A stretch of DNA of 59,094 bases from Paulinella micropora (GCA_009731375.1 BJOX01000076.1:254946-314039), one strand, 5' to 3'; shown: positions 1 through 11,379, counted from the first letter of the stretch. Translations and numbers: made by a program. Notes: generated by a model not told the origin, from the letters alone.

Positions 1-35
1 ATCCCGATGAACAAACCTAGTCACACTTGCTAAAA

Positions 36-220
36 AGAGTTCCAGCCCAATGGCCTCAAGGCGTTAAACTGTGACGCCAACTCATAACCCTTTGGTGGTA
101 GATGCTGGGGAGGAGGGTCGTTGCGCGCGTAAAAGATCTTAAACTCCGCATATGCTGGTTGATAGCCCAGGACCCAGCAGACACCAGATTGTTATGGGTG
201 GGGTTTCGAGGCAGCTCTAG
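36..220. repeat. 185-bp repeat associated with the LINE (left copy)
   Basis: This stretch recurs almost base for base at 52,387-52,571, with two differences noticed by eye. It ends at an N-gap, and LINE reverse-transcriptase sequence lies on the other side of the gap. It may be an upstream part of the same LINE family, but the gap prevents proof. No coding frame stands out in it. Confidence 0.75.
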
Positions 221-890
221 NNNNNNNNNNNNNNNNNNNNNNNNNNNNNNNNNNNNNNNNNNNNNNNNNNNNNNNNNNNNNNNNNNNNNNNNNNNNNNNN
301 NNNNNNNNNNNNNNNNNNNNNNNNNNNNNNNNNNNNNNNNNNNNNNNNNNNNNNNNNNNNNNNNNNNNNNNNNNNNNNNNNNNNNNNNNNNNNNNNNNNN
401 NNNNNNNNNNNNNNNNNNNNNNNNNNNNNNNNNNNNNNNNNNNNNNNNNNNNNNNNNNNNNNNNNNNNNNNNNNNNNNNNNNNNNNNNNNNNNNNNNNNN
501 NNNNNNNNNNNNNNNNNNNNNNNNNNNNNNNNNNNNNNNNNNNNNNNNNNNNNNNNNNNNNNNNNNNNNNNNNNNNNNNNNNNNNNNNNNNNNNNNNNNN
601 NNNNNNNNNNNNNNNNNNNNNNNNNNNNNNNNNNNNNNNNNNNNNNNNNNNNNNNNNNNNNNNNNNNNNNNNNNNNNNNNNNNNNNNNNNNNNNNNNNNN
701 NNNNNNNNNNNNNNNNNNNNNNNNNNNNNNNNNNNNNNNNNNNNNNNNNNNNNNNNNNNNNNNNNNNNNNNNNNNNNNNNNNNNNNNNNNNNNNNNNNNN
801 NNNNNNNNNNNNNNNNNNNNNNNNNNNNNNNNNNNNNNNNNNNNNNNNNNNNNNNNNNNNNNNNNNNNNNNNNNNNNNNNNNNNNNNNNN
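221..890. other. assembly gap (670 N)
   Basis: Run of N. The upstream part of the LINE reverse-transcriptase ORF must lie here or be absent. Confidence 0.99.
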
Positions 891-891
891 G

Positions 892-2790
892 TGTGATCGG
901 CTGGCTAGTGCCCTCAACGTCTTTATGGATGAGCTGTGTGATCGGCTGGCGAGTGCCCTCAAGATCACGGATGTGAAGCGGCTGAACGACATCAAGGCAC
1001 TTCTATACGCTCACGACGTGGCCCTCATCGCTCACAGTCGCACCGAGCTCCAGAAGATGGTCAATGTTGTGGCCAAGTTCGCGGAAGATTACCGGCTGGA
1101 AGTCAACTTGAAGCCCGGCAAGACGGAAATCATGCCCATTTACACGTCGAGCAAGGCGAAACGACCAAGTATCAGGGAGCGAGGTGAGCCCGTGGTGTGG
1201 TTTCGCGGCCAGAAGCTTTGTGTCACCAGTCAGTACAAGTACCTGGGAGTGGTTATCACCGACGACCTGAAGTGGAAGGAGCAGGCCCTGCGGGCTACGC
1301 GTGTCACTGAAGTCGCCACCGCAGGTTGGTACTCTTTGTGGTGTGCAGGTGAGATACAAGCTAGGTATCGTCTCATGTGCTGGAATCAACTTGTGGGGGC
1401 CAAGCTGAAGTACGCCTTCGATGTCTGGCGTGCCCCCGTATCGCAGCTCACCAAGCTGGAGGCAGCAATGCTGCGCCCCATGAGGATGATTCTCGGCATC
1501 AGCCCTAAGACAAGCAAGTGGATTACACTCTTTCTGGCGCGCTCTTTGAGTGCGGAGCGTTTGCGGCGGGCGGCGCAACTGAAGTTCTATGGACGGCTGC
1601 GTGTTCTACCGGAGAAGCGATTTCCTGTCATCGCATCTCAAGTCAAATCCGACTGGACTGCGGAGGCCGAAGGCGCTATCAGGGACTCAATGGATCTACA
1701 ACAAGGGCTTCAGGAGCTCCTAAATAGCTCAGAGAAGGACCTCGAGGGTTGGTGTTCGACTGTGGACAAGTGGGCCCTTCAGCAGGACGTCAAGATGGTG
1801 CAGCAACTGATGTGGGACAAGCGAGAGGCAGGCAGCGATCTTACTGATGGCCTGCGAGTCATCCTAAGACAAGTCTTTGGAACTAAGGAGTTCCCAAGAT
1901 GGGTAGCCCTTGATGATGCGCATTATAATCTGCTTCGGAGAAGGTTGCTCAGCTGCAACAACCGCCTTCGGTTGTACCGCAGCAAGTTGGTCAGTGGCAT
2001 GTCCCCTCGCTGCTTCTGTTGTCATGATGATGTCAATGAGTCCCTTGCGCACTTCTTATGGGATTGCCCCATGCATGAGGGGAGACGTAAGCAGCTGTTG
2101 CTGAGTATGCAGAGGCTCGGTGGCATGGCTGTGGGGGGTGCTGAGGGGGATGGAGGGAGTGAGGAGGGTGGTGAGGTCGTAGGCGGTGAGGTTGTGGTGG
2201 AGGATGTGTTGCTTGGGCGGGAGCGGGAGGGCTCTGTGCGGCAGGGTTGGGATGATATGTCGCCTGTGGATCAATCACGATTGTTTTGTAAGCTTTTTCA
2301 GGGGAAGTCGCGCTTCCGCAGTAACTTTAGGCTTGCTGCGTTGTTAGGGGTTACAGCGTTGCGTCCCCCTCCAAAGTTGGATGTGTTGTTTGGATCATAT
2401 GTGTCTGAGTGTTGGTCTGCTAGGGAGGGTAAAAGGGAGGAGCTTGGGGTGGAGGATGGGGGCGAGGAGGTGATTGACCTCACTGAGGTTCCATCAGCTT
2501 CTGTCCCACCCTCTCCCCCAAGTGACGTTGATGTTGCGCGGCGCGGCCGTCCGCGCAGTGTGGACGTCCTGGCTAGAGAGAGGGGTTCGGGAGCGCAGCG
2601 TAGTGTCTCCGAGTTCTTCTCTTCAGCTAACACCCTCGCATCTAGCTCTTCATGCACTTCACAGCCCCCATCTGCCCCTGCTGTTGCTGTTGCTGCTATG
2701 TCTGTTTGGTGTTCTGACAATGCGTTGGGATCGGCTGACCCCGGTGACCCAATGGAGGCACATGTCCAGGATCTGGATCTGATGCTATAG
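892..2790 (+). pseudogene. non-LTR retrotransposon (LINE) ORF2, C-terminal part
   Basis: The reading frame is open from the gap at 890 to a stop at 2788-2790, so the true start is upstream and missing. The visible part covers the end of the reverse-transcriptase palm (around 1003-1035), then thumb and connection sequence, and a CCHC zinc motif (CFCC...H....C, about 2010-2070) of the type found at the C-terminus of many LINE ORF2 proteins. The last ~230 residues are low complexity (Gly/Val/Ser/Pro). The catalytic YADD box reads YAHD here (LLYAHDVALIA), so one of the two metal-binding aspartates is replaced, which should abolish polymerisation. A 45-bp in-frame tandem duplication (units starting 891 and 936) lies at the gap edge. 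Family membership is firm; inactivity is inferred. Confidence 0.85.
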
Positions 2791-2801
2791 TCTGAGGAAG
2801 C

Positions 2802-2802
2802 C

Positions 2803-2854
<52 letters not shown>
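2802..2854. repeat. (TTA)n tail of the LINE
   Basis: A pure TTA microsatellite starts 11 bases after the LINE ORF stop. LINE families often end in a short simple repeat, and this one probably marks the 3' end of the element. Confidence 0.75.
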
Positions 2855-3261
2855 TCTGGACCAGTAATTTCATTGAACATACCGGCCCGTCTGGAAGTGT
2901 TGGAACTGCCCTTGCGGGGGTGTCATTAGAGCTTATCGTCAATTCTTCGTACTCCCCTCACGGGTGAGACGATGGAGGCGCATGTGCAGAANNNNNNNNN
3001 NNNNNNNNNNNNNNNNNNNNNNNNNNNNNNNNNNNNNNNNNNNNNNNNNNNNNNNNNNNNNNNNNNNNNNNNNNNNNNNNNNNNNNNNNNNNNNNNNNNN
3101 NNNNNNNNNNNNNNNNNNNNNNNNNNNNNNNNNNNNNNNNNNNNNNNNNNNNNNNNNNNNNNNNNNNNNNNNNNNNNNNNNNNNNNNNNNNNNNNNNNNN
3201 NNNNNNNNNNNNNNNNNNNNNNNNNNNNNNNNNNNNNNTATTATTATTATTATTATTATAT
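2855..3261 (+). repeat. second, fragmentary LINE 3' end with gap and (TTA)n
   Basis: At 2972-2989 the sequence ATGGAGGCGCATGTGCAG closely matches the last codons of the LINE ORF at 2753-2770 (ATGGAGGCACATGTCCAG). It is followed by an N-gap (2992-3238) and another (TTA)n run at 3239-3261. This looks like the 3' end of a related LINE copy in tandem. The bases at 2855-2960 show no recognisable gene. Confidence 0.5.
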
Positions 3262-3401
3262 AGCATAGTTTAAAGAGGGGAGTATAGATACTAGCTTTAG
3301 TATAACTAGCTAGTGTGTGTGGCCTTCTATCAGTGAGCCTTTCTCTGTCCTTTTTTTTTTTTGAGTGATTCCCTTTAACGGGAAGCGCTGCCATTTTTTT
3401 C

Positions 3402-6400
3402 ATGTGTATTTCAAACTTTAGGTATGCCATGCTGAGGGCTAGCAAGGCGCCGATATATGTGGCACACCGTGGTGGTGGCTACGGAGTCTTTGCTGATAAA
3501 TACCTTCCTCCTTCTTTTCAGCTTGGGCTCCTCGAACCAGGAGGAAAGTCTTTGCGTGCTGCAGATCATGCTGCATTTTCTGATCATTTCACTATGAAAA
3601 TTGGGAGTTCCCTGCAAACAGGGATGCATCCAATTAAATTCATTAACGAATCGAGCAGGAATGCAATGCATCTCATCAACTCTTCATCGCAAGGGTTCAA
3701 CAAGCTCGACGATGACACTTGCCGACCGAACGTGAAGGTAAATTATGTTAGTTGTTACATACATCCATGCAATGTAAGTTTTTGTTACGTGTGTTGTATT
3801 TTTTCTATAAATATTGTTGTAAATAATGTCAGGTCAGCAAGGGTACTCCTATTGTGACTGTCACCACCGCAATATCGAAAGATCAAGAGATTTTGCTCAG
3901 CTATGCACCTAATCCAGACCTAGAGATAGCTACGCTGCCAAGCGATGCACATCCGGTCTGGTTGAAAGAGGCTGCCAAGGAAGGAGCTAAAATCCCAGTT
4001 TTCCTGTTCGAGACTGACATTGGTCATGTATGTTTCATCGTTCCTGAGAAAGAACATCCGCTTCCACTTAAGTCAATTTCCTTGCTTCATGAAGCAAAGG
4101 TTGAACTTTTAGCGTCGGTCAGCAGTGTTAGTTCTGATGGAAAGCAACCGCTCTCCAGGTCATCATCTATTCCGCCGGAAAAAAAGAGGAAGCTTCTCGA
4201 CAGCGTGTCCTCAATTTCAGATAGTCGCCGCACGCTTCTGCCCAGGGAAAGCTCGGACATTACAGTCATCACAGAAAAATCAAGCTTGAGTGATGCACAG
4301 GTAAAAAATAAATAAATGAAAATTATTACTGAGAAGATTCTTTTTTACAGGCAGGTGTTCCTGACGTTGATGCTAACCTCGACAGCTGGAAACAGTCAGA
4401 CAGTTCTACTGTCACTACAGGATATGATGTTAGTAGCTGCAGCAGCTCTAGACTATATCTTCCTACTGGCTCCATGGTAATTTTTTTTCTCTACCTGTCT
4501 ATGTTCATGCTGGTTAATGTTCATAAGCGATCTTGTTTGCGTAGAACGTCGACGAAGAGTGTTCAGATACGGATTCAAACGGTGATGCTGCATCTATCAA
4601 CCCTGGATTGCTTCCTCCTCTGGTCGGCGTGGACGATGCGGAATTATCCAACGAGCTTCGATTGAACTTCGACGAGCTTATGGAATCGAATGAGCTGTTG
4701 TATAACATCATGAGATTATCACCAATTCCTTACAGCAGACCACGTAAGAATCCAACGCGCCCCTACACGATGAAAAGTCGCACGAAAGGTGCAGTGAAGC
4801 TTCAGAGACCGTCTGCGCTCCAAAAACTGTTGGGGATTACCTTCGCCGACTTGGACAGGGAAGTTAAGTCTGTCTGCTGCAAAAAGTGGAAGTGTTATTC
4901 ATTTATCGACACGCGTGATGTGCTTTACACGAGAGCGAAGAATGCGTCATCGTCTCTCAGTGAGCTTTATTCTTGGGCAGCTTCGCAGCTTGAATCGTTT
5001 CAAACAAAAACTGGATCGTTTCAGTATATGTATTTAACGGAGGCTGTGTGCAAAGTAGCCTGGCAGCGTATCTACGGGATCGGTGATAAAGTTTTGTCAA
5101 GAGCACACAAACTTCTTGCAAATAACACGAAGGTTTTGACAAAAAGCTACTCAACCGTTCCTGAAACAGAAGATGTGGTAGCAGTATTACTCTGCGAGAA
5201 GTTCATGGAGAGTTACCCGGAGATATGCAGCGACGGAAAATGGAGGATGCAAGAAATGGCTCAGGACGCAGGAGTCCAAAACTATGTTTGCGAGAATTGG
5301 AAAGACATGTGCCTTCGGTTTGGTTGTTCGAAACGAGTTGATCAAAATAATCCTCCGACAGACAATACGATCAACAAAGTTTGGCGCATGGATTTTCCGC
5401 ACGTCAAGTTTGTCAGAGGTATTATGCATATTTTCGTTATCATTACTTATTACAGGTTTGTTTTGCAGAAGGAGATTTCTCAAAATGCGAGATCTGCACA
5501 GAGCTTGCTGCTGATCATTCTAACGGTTTCAGGACTGAAGTAGAAGCTCAAGAATGGCGTCGCCGTAGCAGGCTTCATCACAAAATTCACAGGGCGTGCC
5601 GCGTTGCCAGCATGCAGCGCAAGAAGGCAGCACCAGCAGATTTTGCTGCCACAGTCATATCAGCCGATATGAAACCGCCAGTGAAGATCCCATCTTGCCG
5701 CCGCGCCGCGAAAGATTTCAAAGGAAAAATTGTGTTTCGCCTTTGCGTTGGAATCAATACCTGCTACACTACCGATACGCATTTTATTCTGACGTACCTT
5801 GAAGGCGCGGTAGAACACGGCGCGAACAGCAACATTACTATGCTTGCCGCACTTTTACATTGGCAACTTTGGAACCCTCGCACAATGCAAGCGTGGAAAT
5901 TATATCTTGAGTGGGACGGAGCTGGTGATAACACCGCGTGGGCGATGCTGGGTTTCCTTGGGCTCAATGTCGTTGACAGAGGAATCCGTTTCCAAGTAGA
6001 GTCACATCGCAAGCCACCAGGGCACGGGCACGATGGAGATGATCAGGAATTTCGAGTTATGGATATCGGGTGGAAGACCACCTTCCTGACAACTAACATC
6101 GCTCAAGCGTTATTAAAGCTCATTCTTGCATTCAAGAAGCAGCACAAAAAGGGGCATGTGCTGGTTGTTCTCGGATGTAACTACGACTGGATGACTCATT
6201 TTAGCCCGTGTATGAACAAGAGTTTCAAAAACTACAACAAACCCTTGGCATATAGAATCACCAAGAAAGATCCTGACGCTTTGCCGACTGTAGAGATCGC
6301 TACTTGGGGAGACGCACAGGATTTTCATGGAGTGCGTGATGATCCCAGAGGAGAACCGATCAATTTGTTTATCGGACGCCCCGGTAATAATATTATCTAT

Positions 6401-6409
6401 CTTTCTCTT

Positions 6410-6440
<31 letters not shown>

Positions 6441-7610
6441 CTCTCTCTCTCTCTCTCTTTCTCTCGTTCTATCTATCTATATCTCTCTCTCTCTATTTAT
6501 GACAGCGACCGACATGCCTCCCAAGCTTCCAGTCGGCTACTTCGTCAATCCGCGCCTGAAGAAGGATATTCGTGCTTTGGCTACTAAATACCTAGGGCCG
6601 GATGAGCGAGCACATGTGGAGGAAATGTTAGCAGGTGGAAATTTGACCAGAGTAGAGGTGGATGGAGATTACTTCGAAGGCGGCCTGCCCGGCCGTCCTG
6701 CTCATATGTCCTGTGTCGATGCAAAAGGCAAGGAATGGAGAGCAGAATTTCGATTGATCGACGAGCTACCTGTAAATTGGATGGAGTTGCCTCAAGAACG
6801 ACAGGAGAAAATGAACGCACTTACGCGTTTGACCGATGAAGAGCTGCTGTCCTTACCACGCACTTATTTTGTTAATGAAGGACGTCCTCCAGCTCACCCG
6901 AGATGGCGTGGTGCAAGACAGCTTACTAGCGAAGAAAAGCAGGAGCAGGATTTAGCATTTGGAAATGCTTCTGAGCCTTGGCGGAAAATTCTCACGTTGC
7001 TAAGATCGTCAGAGGAAAAAAAGCAATTTGCGTCCAAGCAGATGGTAGTTAGCGAATTGAAATCATGGATGAGAATGCATGGTGTTGCAACGCAAAACTC
7101 CGATCGGAAACAGTTCAAGAAGGCAGAGCTTATTGAACAAGCGTGGAACCATTTCGAACGATGCGACTGTGGGTTCCCTGAGGAAGAAGAGCTTGGTGCT
7201 GCTCAGCCTGCAGAACCAGTGGCAGATTCAGAGGATGACTTATCTGATACTTCATCTTCCAGTTCATCAACTGACTCATCGTCTGATCGATCTTCTGGTT
7301 CAGAGGAAGAAAAGCATGGTATTAGTTTTCTTCTTCTTCTTCTTCTTCTTCTTCTTCTTCTTCTTCTTCTTCTTCTTCTTCTTCTTCTTCTTCTTCTTCT
7401 TCTTCTTCTTCTTCTTCTTCTTCTTCTTCTTCTTCTTCTTCTTCTTGTTCTTCTCCTCCTTAACATGATGCTATCCATATTGTAGATGATTCAGATCGCT
7501 CCGACGCAAGTTGGAGAATGCGTAACTCAGGAATCCGTTTGCGCGGACGTCGCCGCGCACGTCGTGCTGCGGGTGGACGTGGACGTGGACGTGGACGTGG
7601 TCGTATGTGA
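3402..7610 (+). CDS. seven-exon gene: SET-like, transposase-like (DDE-type), SAP and RG-rich protein
   Basis: The exons I infer are 3402-3737, 3833-4300, 4351-4476, 4545-5418, 5469-6383, 6506-7318 and 7486-7610. Every donor starts GT, every acceptor ends AG, and all phases agree, giving about 1,218 codons. The N-terminus resembles a SET domain: GVFA near 3485, FINESS near 3640, RPNVK at the exon 1 end, and EILLSYAPNP near 3890-3920. Exons 4-5 resemble transposase-like proteins that carry an LDN...GHTHxDxD signature (here YLEWDGAGDN and PPGHGHDGDDQ, about 5906-6045), with Cys/His-rich sequence before it. Exon 6 has a SAP-like helix pair (ELKSWMRMHGV...KKAELIEQ, about 7045-7140) and an acidic Ser stretch; exon 7 ends in RG repeats. 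It could be a transposon gene or a domesticated one. The start is uncertain (ATG at 3402 or 3429, or an upstream exon). Domain calls rest on pattern memory only. Confidence 0.72.
6384..6505 (+). repeat. intron 5 filled by (CT)n/(CTAT)n
   Basis: The 122-base intron starts GTAATA and ends ACAG. Most of it is CT/TCTA microsatellite, so the polypyrimidine tract seems to have expanded into the whole intron. Confidence 0.8.
7319..7485 (+). repeat. intron 6 filled by (CTT)n
   Basis: The 167-base intron starts GTATTAG and ends TTGTAG. A near-perfect CTT array occupies about 7328-7446. The array would encode only poly-Leu, poly-Phe or poly-Ser, so it is intron and not coding. Confidence 0.85.
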
Positions 7611-7668
7611 TTATTTTTTTTGAATGAATTTTTCTGGGTCCGACTTTTTCATAATGGTTTTTGTCTAG

Positions 7669-7843
7669 GGCAACTGCAACTGTAACGCTTCTTCTAAAAA
7701 CTGAAATTAGAAATTTGTTTAACTCTGATAATGCACCAGAATCTGATGTGAAGCGTCCTCCCTCCGACCCCCTCCCCCCTCTACGTACCAGCGTACGTCA
7801 CAGCGGGCAAACAGAATTTTTTGAAGGTAAAACCATGTCTTAA
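7669..7843 (+). CDS. possible alternative last exon of the SET/SAP gene
   Basis: After the RG repeats the sequence reads CGTATGTGATT. A donor at 7607 (GTGATT) joined to the acceptor TTTTTGTCTAG at 7668 keeps an open frame for another 58 codons, to TAA at 7841-7843. A donor at 7603 (GTATGT) would end after a few codons. Without splicing the gene ends at 7610. The sequence alone cannot choose between these. Confidence 0.3.
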
Positions 7844-8580
7844 TATAGTAAAATGCTTAATATAAGCAAGAATAAACAGTAAAAGCAAATTCTGCATGTT
7901 CGGCATTGTTATCATCATAGATTCATGGTAGCCGGGACTATGAAAAAGTAGAAAAATTACCGTGTCGGACCGGTTCCTGCCCACCTCTGAAGATGAAGTT
8001 AAAGTGTATTACAATTAATAAAAACATATTTTAATATTATTTTTATATGTTCTGCAATCAGGGAATTCATTTCCTTTCATTTCCACACGTTTTCAAAAAA
8101 AATCCATATACTTCATCGAAAATTTCGGAAAAAGGGATACCCCCAAGATTGTCGAATGTTTAGTTCTACGCCGGGCGCGCAGTAATCCACCACCAGCCGC
8201 GTTCCGATAAAGTCCATGTTTTCATCATTCTTGTAGGCATTCGTTTACTTCCAGTGCAAGGTTGCCTGTGCGTGCGTATGTGTGTGTGTGTGTGTAGTGT
8301 GTATGTGTGTATGTGTGTAGTCATATTTGAACATCTATCTATACATGTTTCCATCTACTTACAAGCAGGTCCCGGTACTCGGTCACTCCGCTGGAAGTCG
8401 GCAGCTGCAGGAAAGGGTTCAAGGGACCCACGTCACAAAGCCCGGTAAGCAGAAGTTGGGAGGATAGTTTCCACTTCCTGAGGGGTCTTCCGAGCAAATA
8501 GTGCCACTCCAGGATACTTTACCTACCAAACAGCACCCATGTATACATGATCTGTAGCGAGAAAAGATATTTCATCATAC
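7844..8580. other. AT-rich intergenic sequence
   Basis: The part 7844-8160 is AT-rich with no convincing coding frame and may hold the 3' UTR of the gene before it. A (GT)n run lies near 8278-8320. The part 8360-8520 is less AT-rich and could include an exon, but no frame is persuasive. Confidence 0.4.
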
Positions 8581-8582
8581 AA

Positions 8583-8617
8583 ATAGAGAGAGAGAGAGAG
8601 AGAAAGAGAAAGAGAGA

Positions 8618-8712
<95 letters not shown>
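8583..8712. repeat. (GA)n microsatellite
   Basis: Nearly pure GA dinucleotide array with a few interruptions. On the minus strand it reads CT. Confidence 0.95.
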
Positions 8713-8714
<2 letters not shown>

Positions 8715-8735
8715 TGACCCGGCCCATAGTCTTAC

Positions 8736-8909
8736 GTTGGTGGTGCCACCCACAGTGGCCGTGGTGGCGCCCTGCTTCACATTGCCTTGTCCATTGGTCC
8801 AGAACATGCGTCCGCCCGCCCCGAACCACGCCGCTGTCTGGTACTCTATCGACTAGTTGACGACTTTCCAGTCGGCTGGCGGGGGGTTGACGACGGCGAA
8901 GCGCCACGC
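8736..8909 (-). pseudogene. candidate exon of the minus-strand modular gene, with a stop
   Basis: On the minus strand an acceptor (TTATTTCAG) precedes 8909 and a donor (AAC|GTAAGA) follows 8736, bounding 174 bases. The protein-like frame starts [10 protein letters not shown] and later reads GRMFWTNGQGNV, but a TAG stop interrupts it near 8855. The order and strand fit the discoidin/EGF gene further right. The domain is unassigned. The stop could be real decay or an assembly error. Confidence 0.4.
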
Positions 8910-8936
8910 CTGAAATAAGTAGATTTACAGGTAATA

Positions 8937-9152
<216 letters not shown>

Positions 9153-9302
9153 TGTTTAGTCTAGGAGCGTCGCATAGCCTAATGGCCATAAGCGTCCTAC
9201 CAGGAGGAATCCTCGGCTCAGGCCTGCCTTCGCCTTCCTGGCTCCCTCATAACCAATGGCCAGCGGATCCACTTACCAAGCACGAAGTGCAGGTTGAGTA
9301 CC

Positions 9303-9451
9303 TTTTATGGGCGAGCTCAAAAGAAGAACACCCAACGCCACAGCTACGCATGGTGAGCGTTGCGATGTAGCCGACGGGCATGTAGTGCAGTTTGCTCTAG
9401 GAGGGATGGTCTTCATCGCCAACGTCCCGCCCCCTCGACCAATTTTTCTTA
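9303..9451 (-). other. weak candidate exon, minus strand
   Basis: On the minus strand the segment is bounded by GATGTAAG before 9451 and AAAAG|GTACTC after 9303. It is GC-rich unique sequence between microsatellites, in the right place for another exon of the same gene. Several frames are partly open, so the product cannot be chosen. Confidence 0.25.
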
Positions 9452-9479
9452 CATCGAAGGGAGGGACACCCGACAGGGA

Positions 9480-9520
9480 TAGACAGACAGACAGATAGAT
9501 AGATAGATAGATAGACAGAC

Positions 9521-9576
<56 letters not shown>

Positions 9577-9577
9577 G
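9480..9577. repeat. (GATA)n/(GACA)n microsatellite
   Basis: Tetranucleotide array, continued by short CATA/CACA repeats to about 9610. Confidence 0.95.
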
Positions 9578-9613
9578 CATACATACATGATACATACACA
9601 CATACACAGACAC

Positions 9614-9790
9614 CTGGAACACCAAGCCATTACAACACGCCGGTGCATAAGAACGTGGGCTGAGTCGTGTAGCGTGGTGCGCCATCAGCCTGCACTGGCA
9701 GTTGAAGGAGCCCTGCGTGTTGACGCACGTGAAGCCCGCGCTGCAGTCGTGAGTCCCCGCGCTGCACTCGTCGATGTCCGCGCAGCTGCC
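9614..9790 (-). CDS. EGF-like (calcium-binding type) exon
   Basis: The minus-strand exon is preceded by an acceptor (GTACTGCAG) and ends at CAG|GTGTCT; it is 177 bases long. Its start reads [16 protein letters not shown] and then [14 protein letters not shown]. That is the DIDEC...C...CxNTxGSFxCxC pattern of calcium-binding EGF domains in extracellular proteins. After the fifth Cys the frame drifts from the expected EGF end, so the exon boundary or an indel remains open. It lies one intron downstream of the discoidin exon. Confidence 0.65.
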
Positions 9791-9806
9791 CTGCAGTACA
9801 ATAACA

Positions 9807-9874
9807 CATGATGACGATGATGATGATGATGATGGTGGTGGTGGTAGTGGTAGTGGGGGTGGTGGTGGTGGCGG

Positions 9875-9906
<32 letters not shown>

Positions 9907-10006
9907 GTGACGATGATGACGATGATGATGATGATGGTGAGGGTAGTGGTGGTGGTGATGGTGATGGTGGTGATGGTGGTGGTGGTGATGGTGGTGGTGG
10001 TGGTGG

Positions 10007-10040
<34 letters not shown>

Positions 10041-10041
10041 A
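9807..10041. repeat. (GAT)n/(GGT)n microsatellite in an intron
   Basis: Trinucleotide array filling the intron between the discoidin-like and EGF-like exons. Apparent long ORFs through it encode only low-complexity repeats. Confidence 0.9.
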
Positions 10042-10051
10042 ACACTAATAC

Positions 10052-10471
10052 CTGCCACGACCCACTGGTGGCATTGTAAACCACCTCGCCAGTATATCCC
10101 GGGTTGCAGCCGCAGTACGGCCGCTGTCCCGCGTTGGGTGGACAGGCCAGGCCAGCACACACCACCGCCGTGCGGAACGGGCCTGACACGGAGGCTACGT
10201 CATAGCTGTGCACGCGCACGTAACGCGCAGACACCACGCTGGGAAAGCTCCCACGGCGAGGTCATCTTGGGCCGCCTGGGTCAGGCCGGTCCGGTAGTTG
10301 AAGGGCGACCGGTAGAAATGCTTGTCTATCGTGGTCCAGGTGGCATTGTCGGCGGAATAGGACACCTGGTAATGCACCAGGTGACCGTCGATCAGACCAT
10401 CGCCCCTGCCCTGGACCACCACCCCCTGCAGCTGCTGCACCCGCCGAGGTCCATCTGCGTGTAGGCGGAGC
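10052..10471 (-). pseudogene. discoidin (F5/8 type C)-like exon with two frame breaks
   Basis: The minus-strand exon starts after CTTGCAG and ends at GGCAG|GTATTAG; it is 420 bases long. Visible motifs are YTQMDLGG at the start, VQQLQGVVVQGRGDG, HYQVSYSADNATWTTID and [10 protein letters not shown], in the order expected for a discoidin domain that binds carbohydrate or lipid outside the cell. A Cys-rich tail follows ([11 protein letters not shown], then [12 protein letters not shown]). The three parts lie in different frames. One change sits near the GGCGGG run at about 10,440 and the other near 10,250. Breaks at G-runs may be sequencing indels, so this may be a real exon misread. Confidence 0.6.
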
Positions 10472-10750
10472 CTGCAAGAGTACATGTTGAATTTTGAATT
10501 GTGTACCCGCGCATCGACTAAATATTGAATATTGTACCCCGCGCATTTGAGGTAATATTGCATGTATACCCGCGTATTCGGTTGCATGTATACCCGCGTA
10601 TTCGGTTGAATATTGCATATTGTACCTGCGCATACGATTGTATAATATTATTGAATATTGTAACCGCGCGTGGGACTGAATATTGACTACTGTACCGCTC
10701 ATCTGACTGAATATTGAATATTGCACCCATGCATTCGACCAGAACCCGAT
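10472..10750. repeat. degenerate tandem repeat of TGAATATTG(N)TACCCGCGCAT-like units
   Basis: Diverged units of roughly 30-45 bases, each with TGAATATTG and CCGCGCAT-like parts, fill the intron between the discoidin-like exon and the next exon upstream. This is a minisatellite and not a gene. Confidence 0.6.
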
Positions 10751-10821
10751 CCGACCCACGCAAAGTCAGTGATTCCTCGGATTCCCTTCAATCTACATTT
10801 CTATTATCTGCGCAAGCATAC

Positions 10822-10900
10822 CTGCGCAGCGTGTAAAGCCTTGAGTGTTGCTAGACAAGGCGCAGACGTTGGCGCCGCCGCCATTGCAAGAACCGCTCGC
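10822..10900 (-). CDS. short Cys-containing exon of the modular gene
   Basis: The minus-strand exon is bounded by an acceptor (TACACACAG) and a donor (GCGCAG|GTATGC). The best frame reads SGSCNGGGANVCALSSN...TRCA, a short three-Cys segment that would suit an extracellular protein. It is 79 bases and lies between two microsatellite-rich introns. Family unknown. Confidence 0.45.
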
Positions 10901-10902
10901 CT

Positions 10903-10950
10903 GTGTGTACATGTATGTACGTATGTATGTATGTATGTATTGTGTGTATG

Positions 10951-10981
<31 letters not shown>

Positions 10982-11051
10982 TATTGTATGTAGTATGCAT
11001 GCATGCATGTATGTATGTATGTATGTATGTATGTATGTGTGTGTGTATGTA

Positions 11052-11087
<36 letters not shown>

Positions 11088-11282
11088 TGTATGCATCTAT
11101 GCATGCATGCATGTATGTATGTATGTATGTATGTATGTATGTATGTATGTATGTATATATGTATGTATGTATGTAGTATGTATGTATGTATGTATGTATG
11201 TATGTATTAATATGTATTTATGTGTGTGTATGTATGTGTGTATGTATGTCTGTATGTATGTATGTGTGTGTGTATGTATGTT
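10903..11282. repeat. (GTAT)n/(GCAT)n microsatellite
   Basis: Long tetranucleotide array with GTGT interruptions. On the minus strand it reads ATAC. Confidence 0.95.
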
Positions 11283-11379
11283 ACCCAGTTGGCTGGATTC
11301 AGGCAGCAGAAACCCCCCTCTGATTCATTGTACAATATACCATTGACGCCACATGGCCACATATCCCTGCCATTGTTCG

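Noticed and set aside
1003-1578. 191-codon minus-strand ORF inside the LINE
   Set aside because: It is antisense to recognised reverse-transcriptase sequence and has no independent support.
9808-10041. Asp/Gly or Met/Val repeat ORFs
   Set aside because: Translation of the (GAT)n/(GGT)n intron microsatellite.
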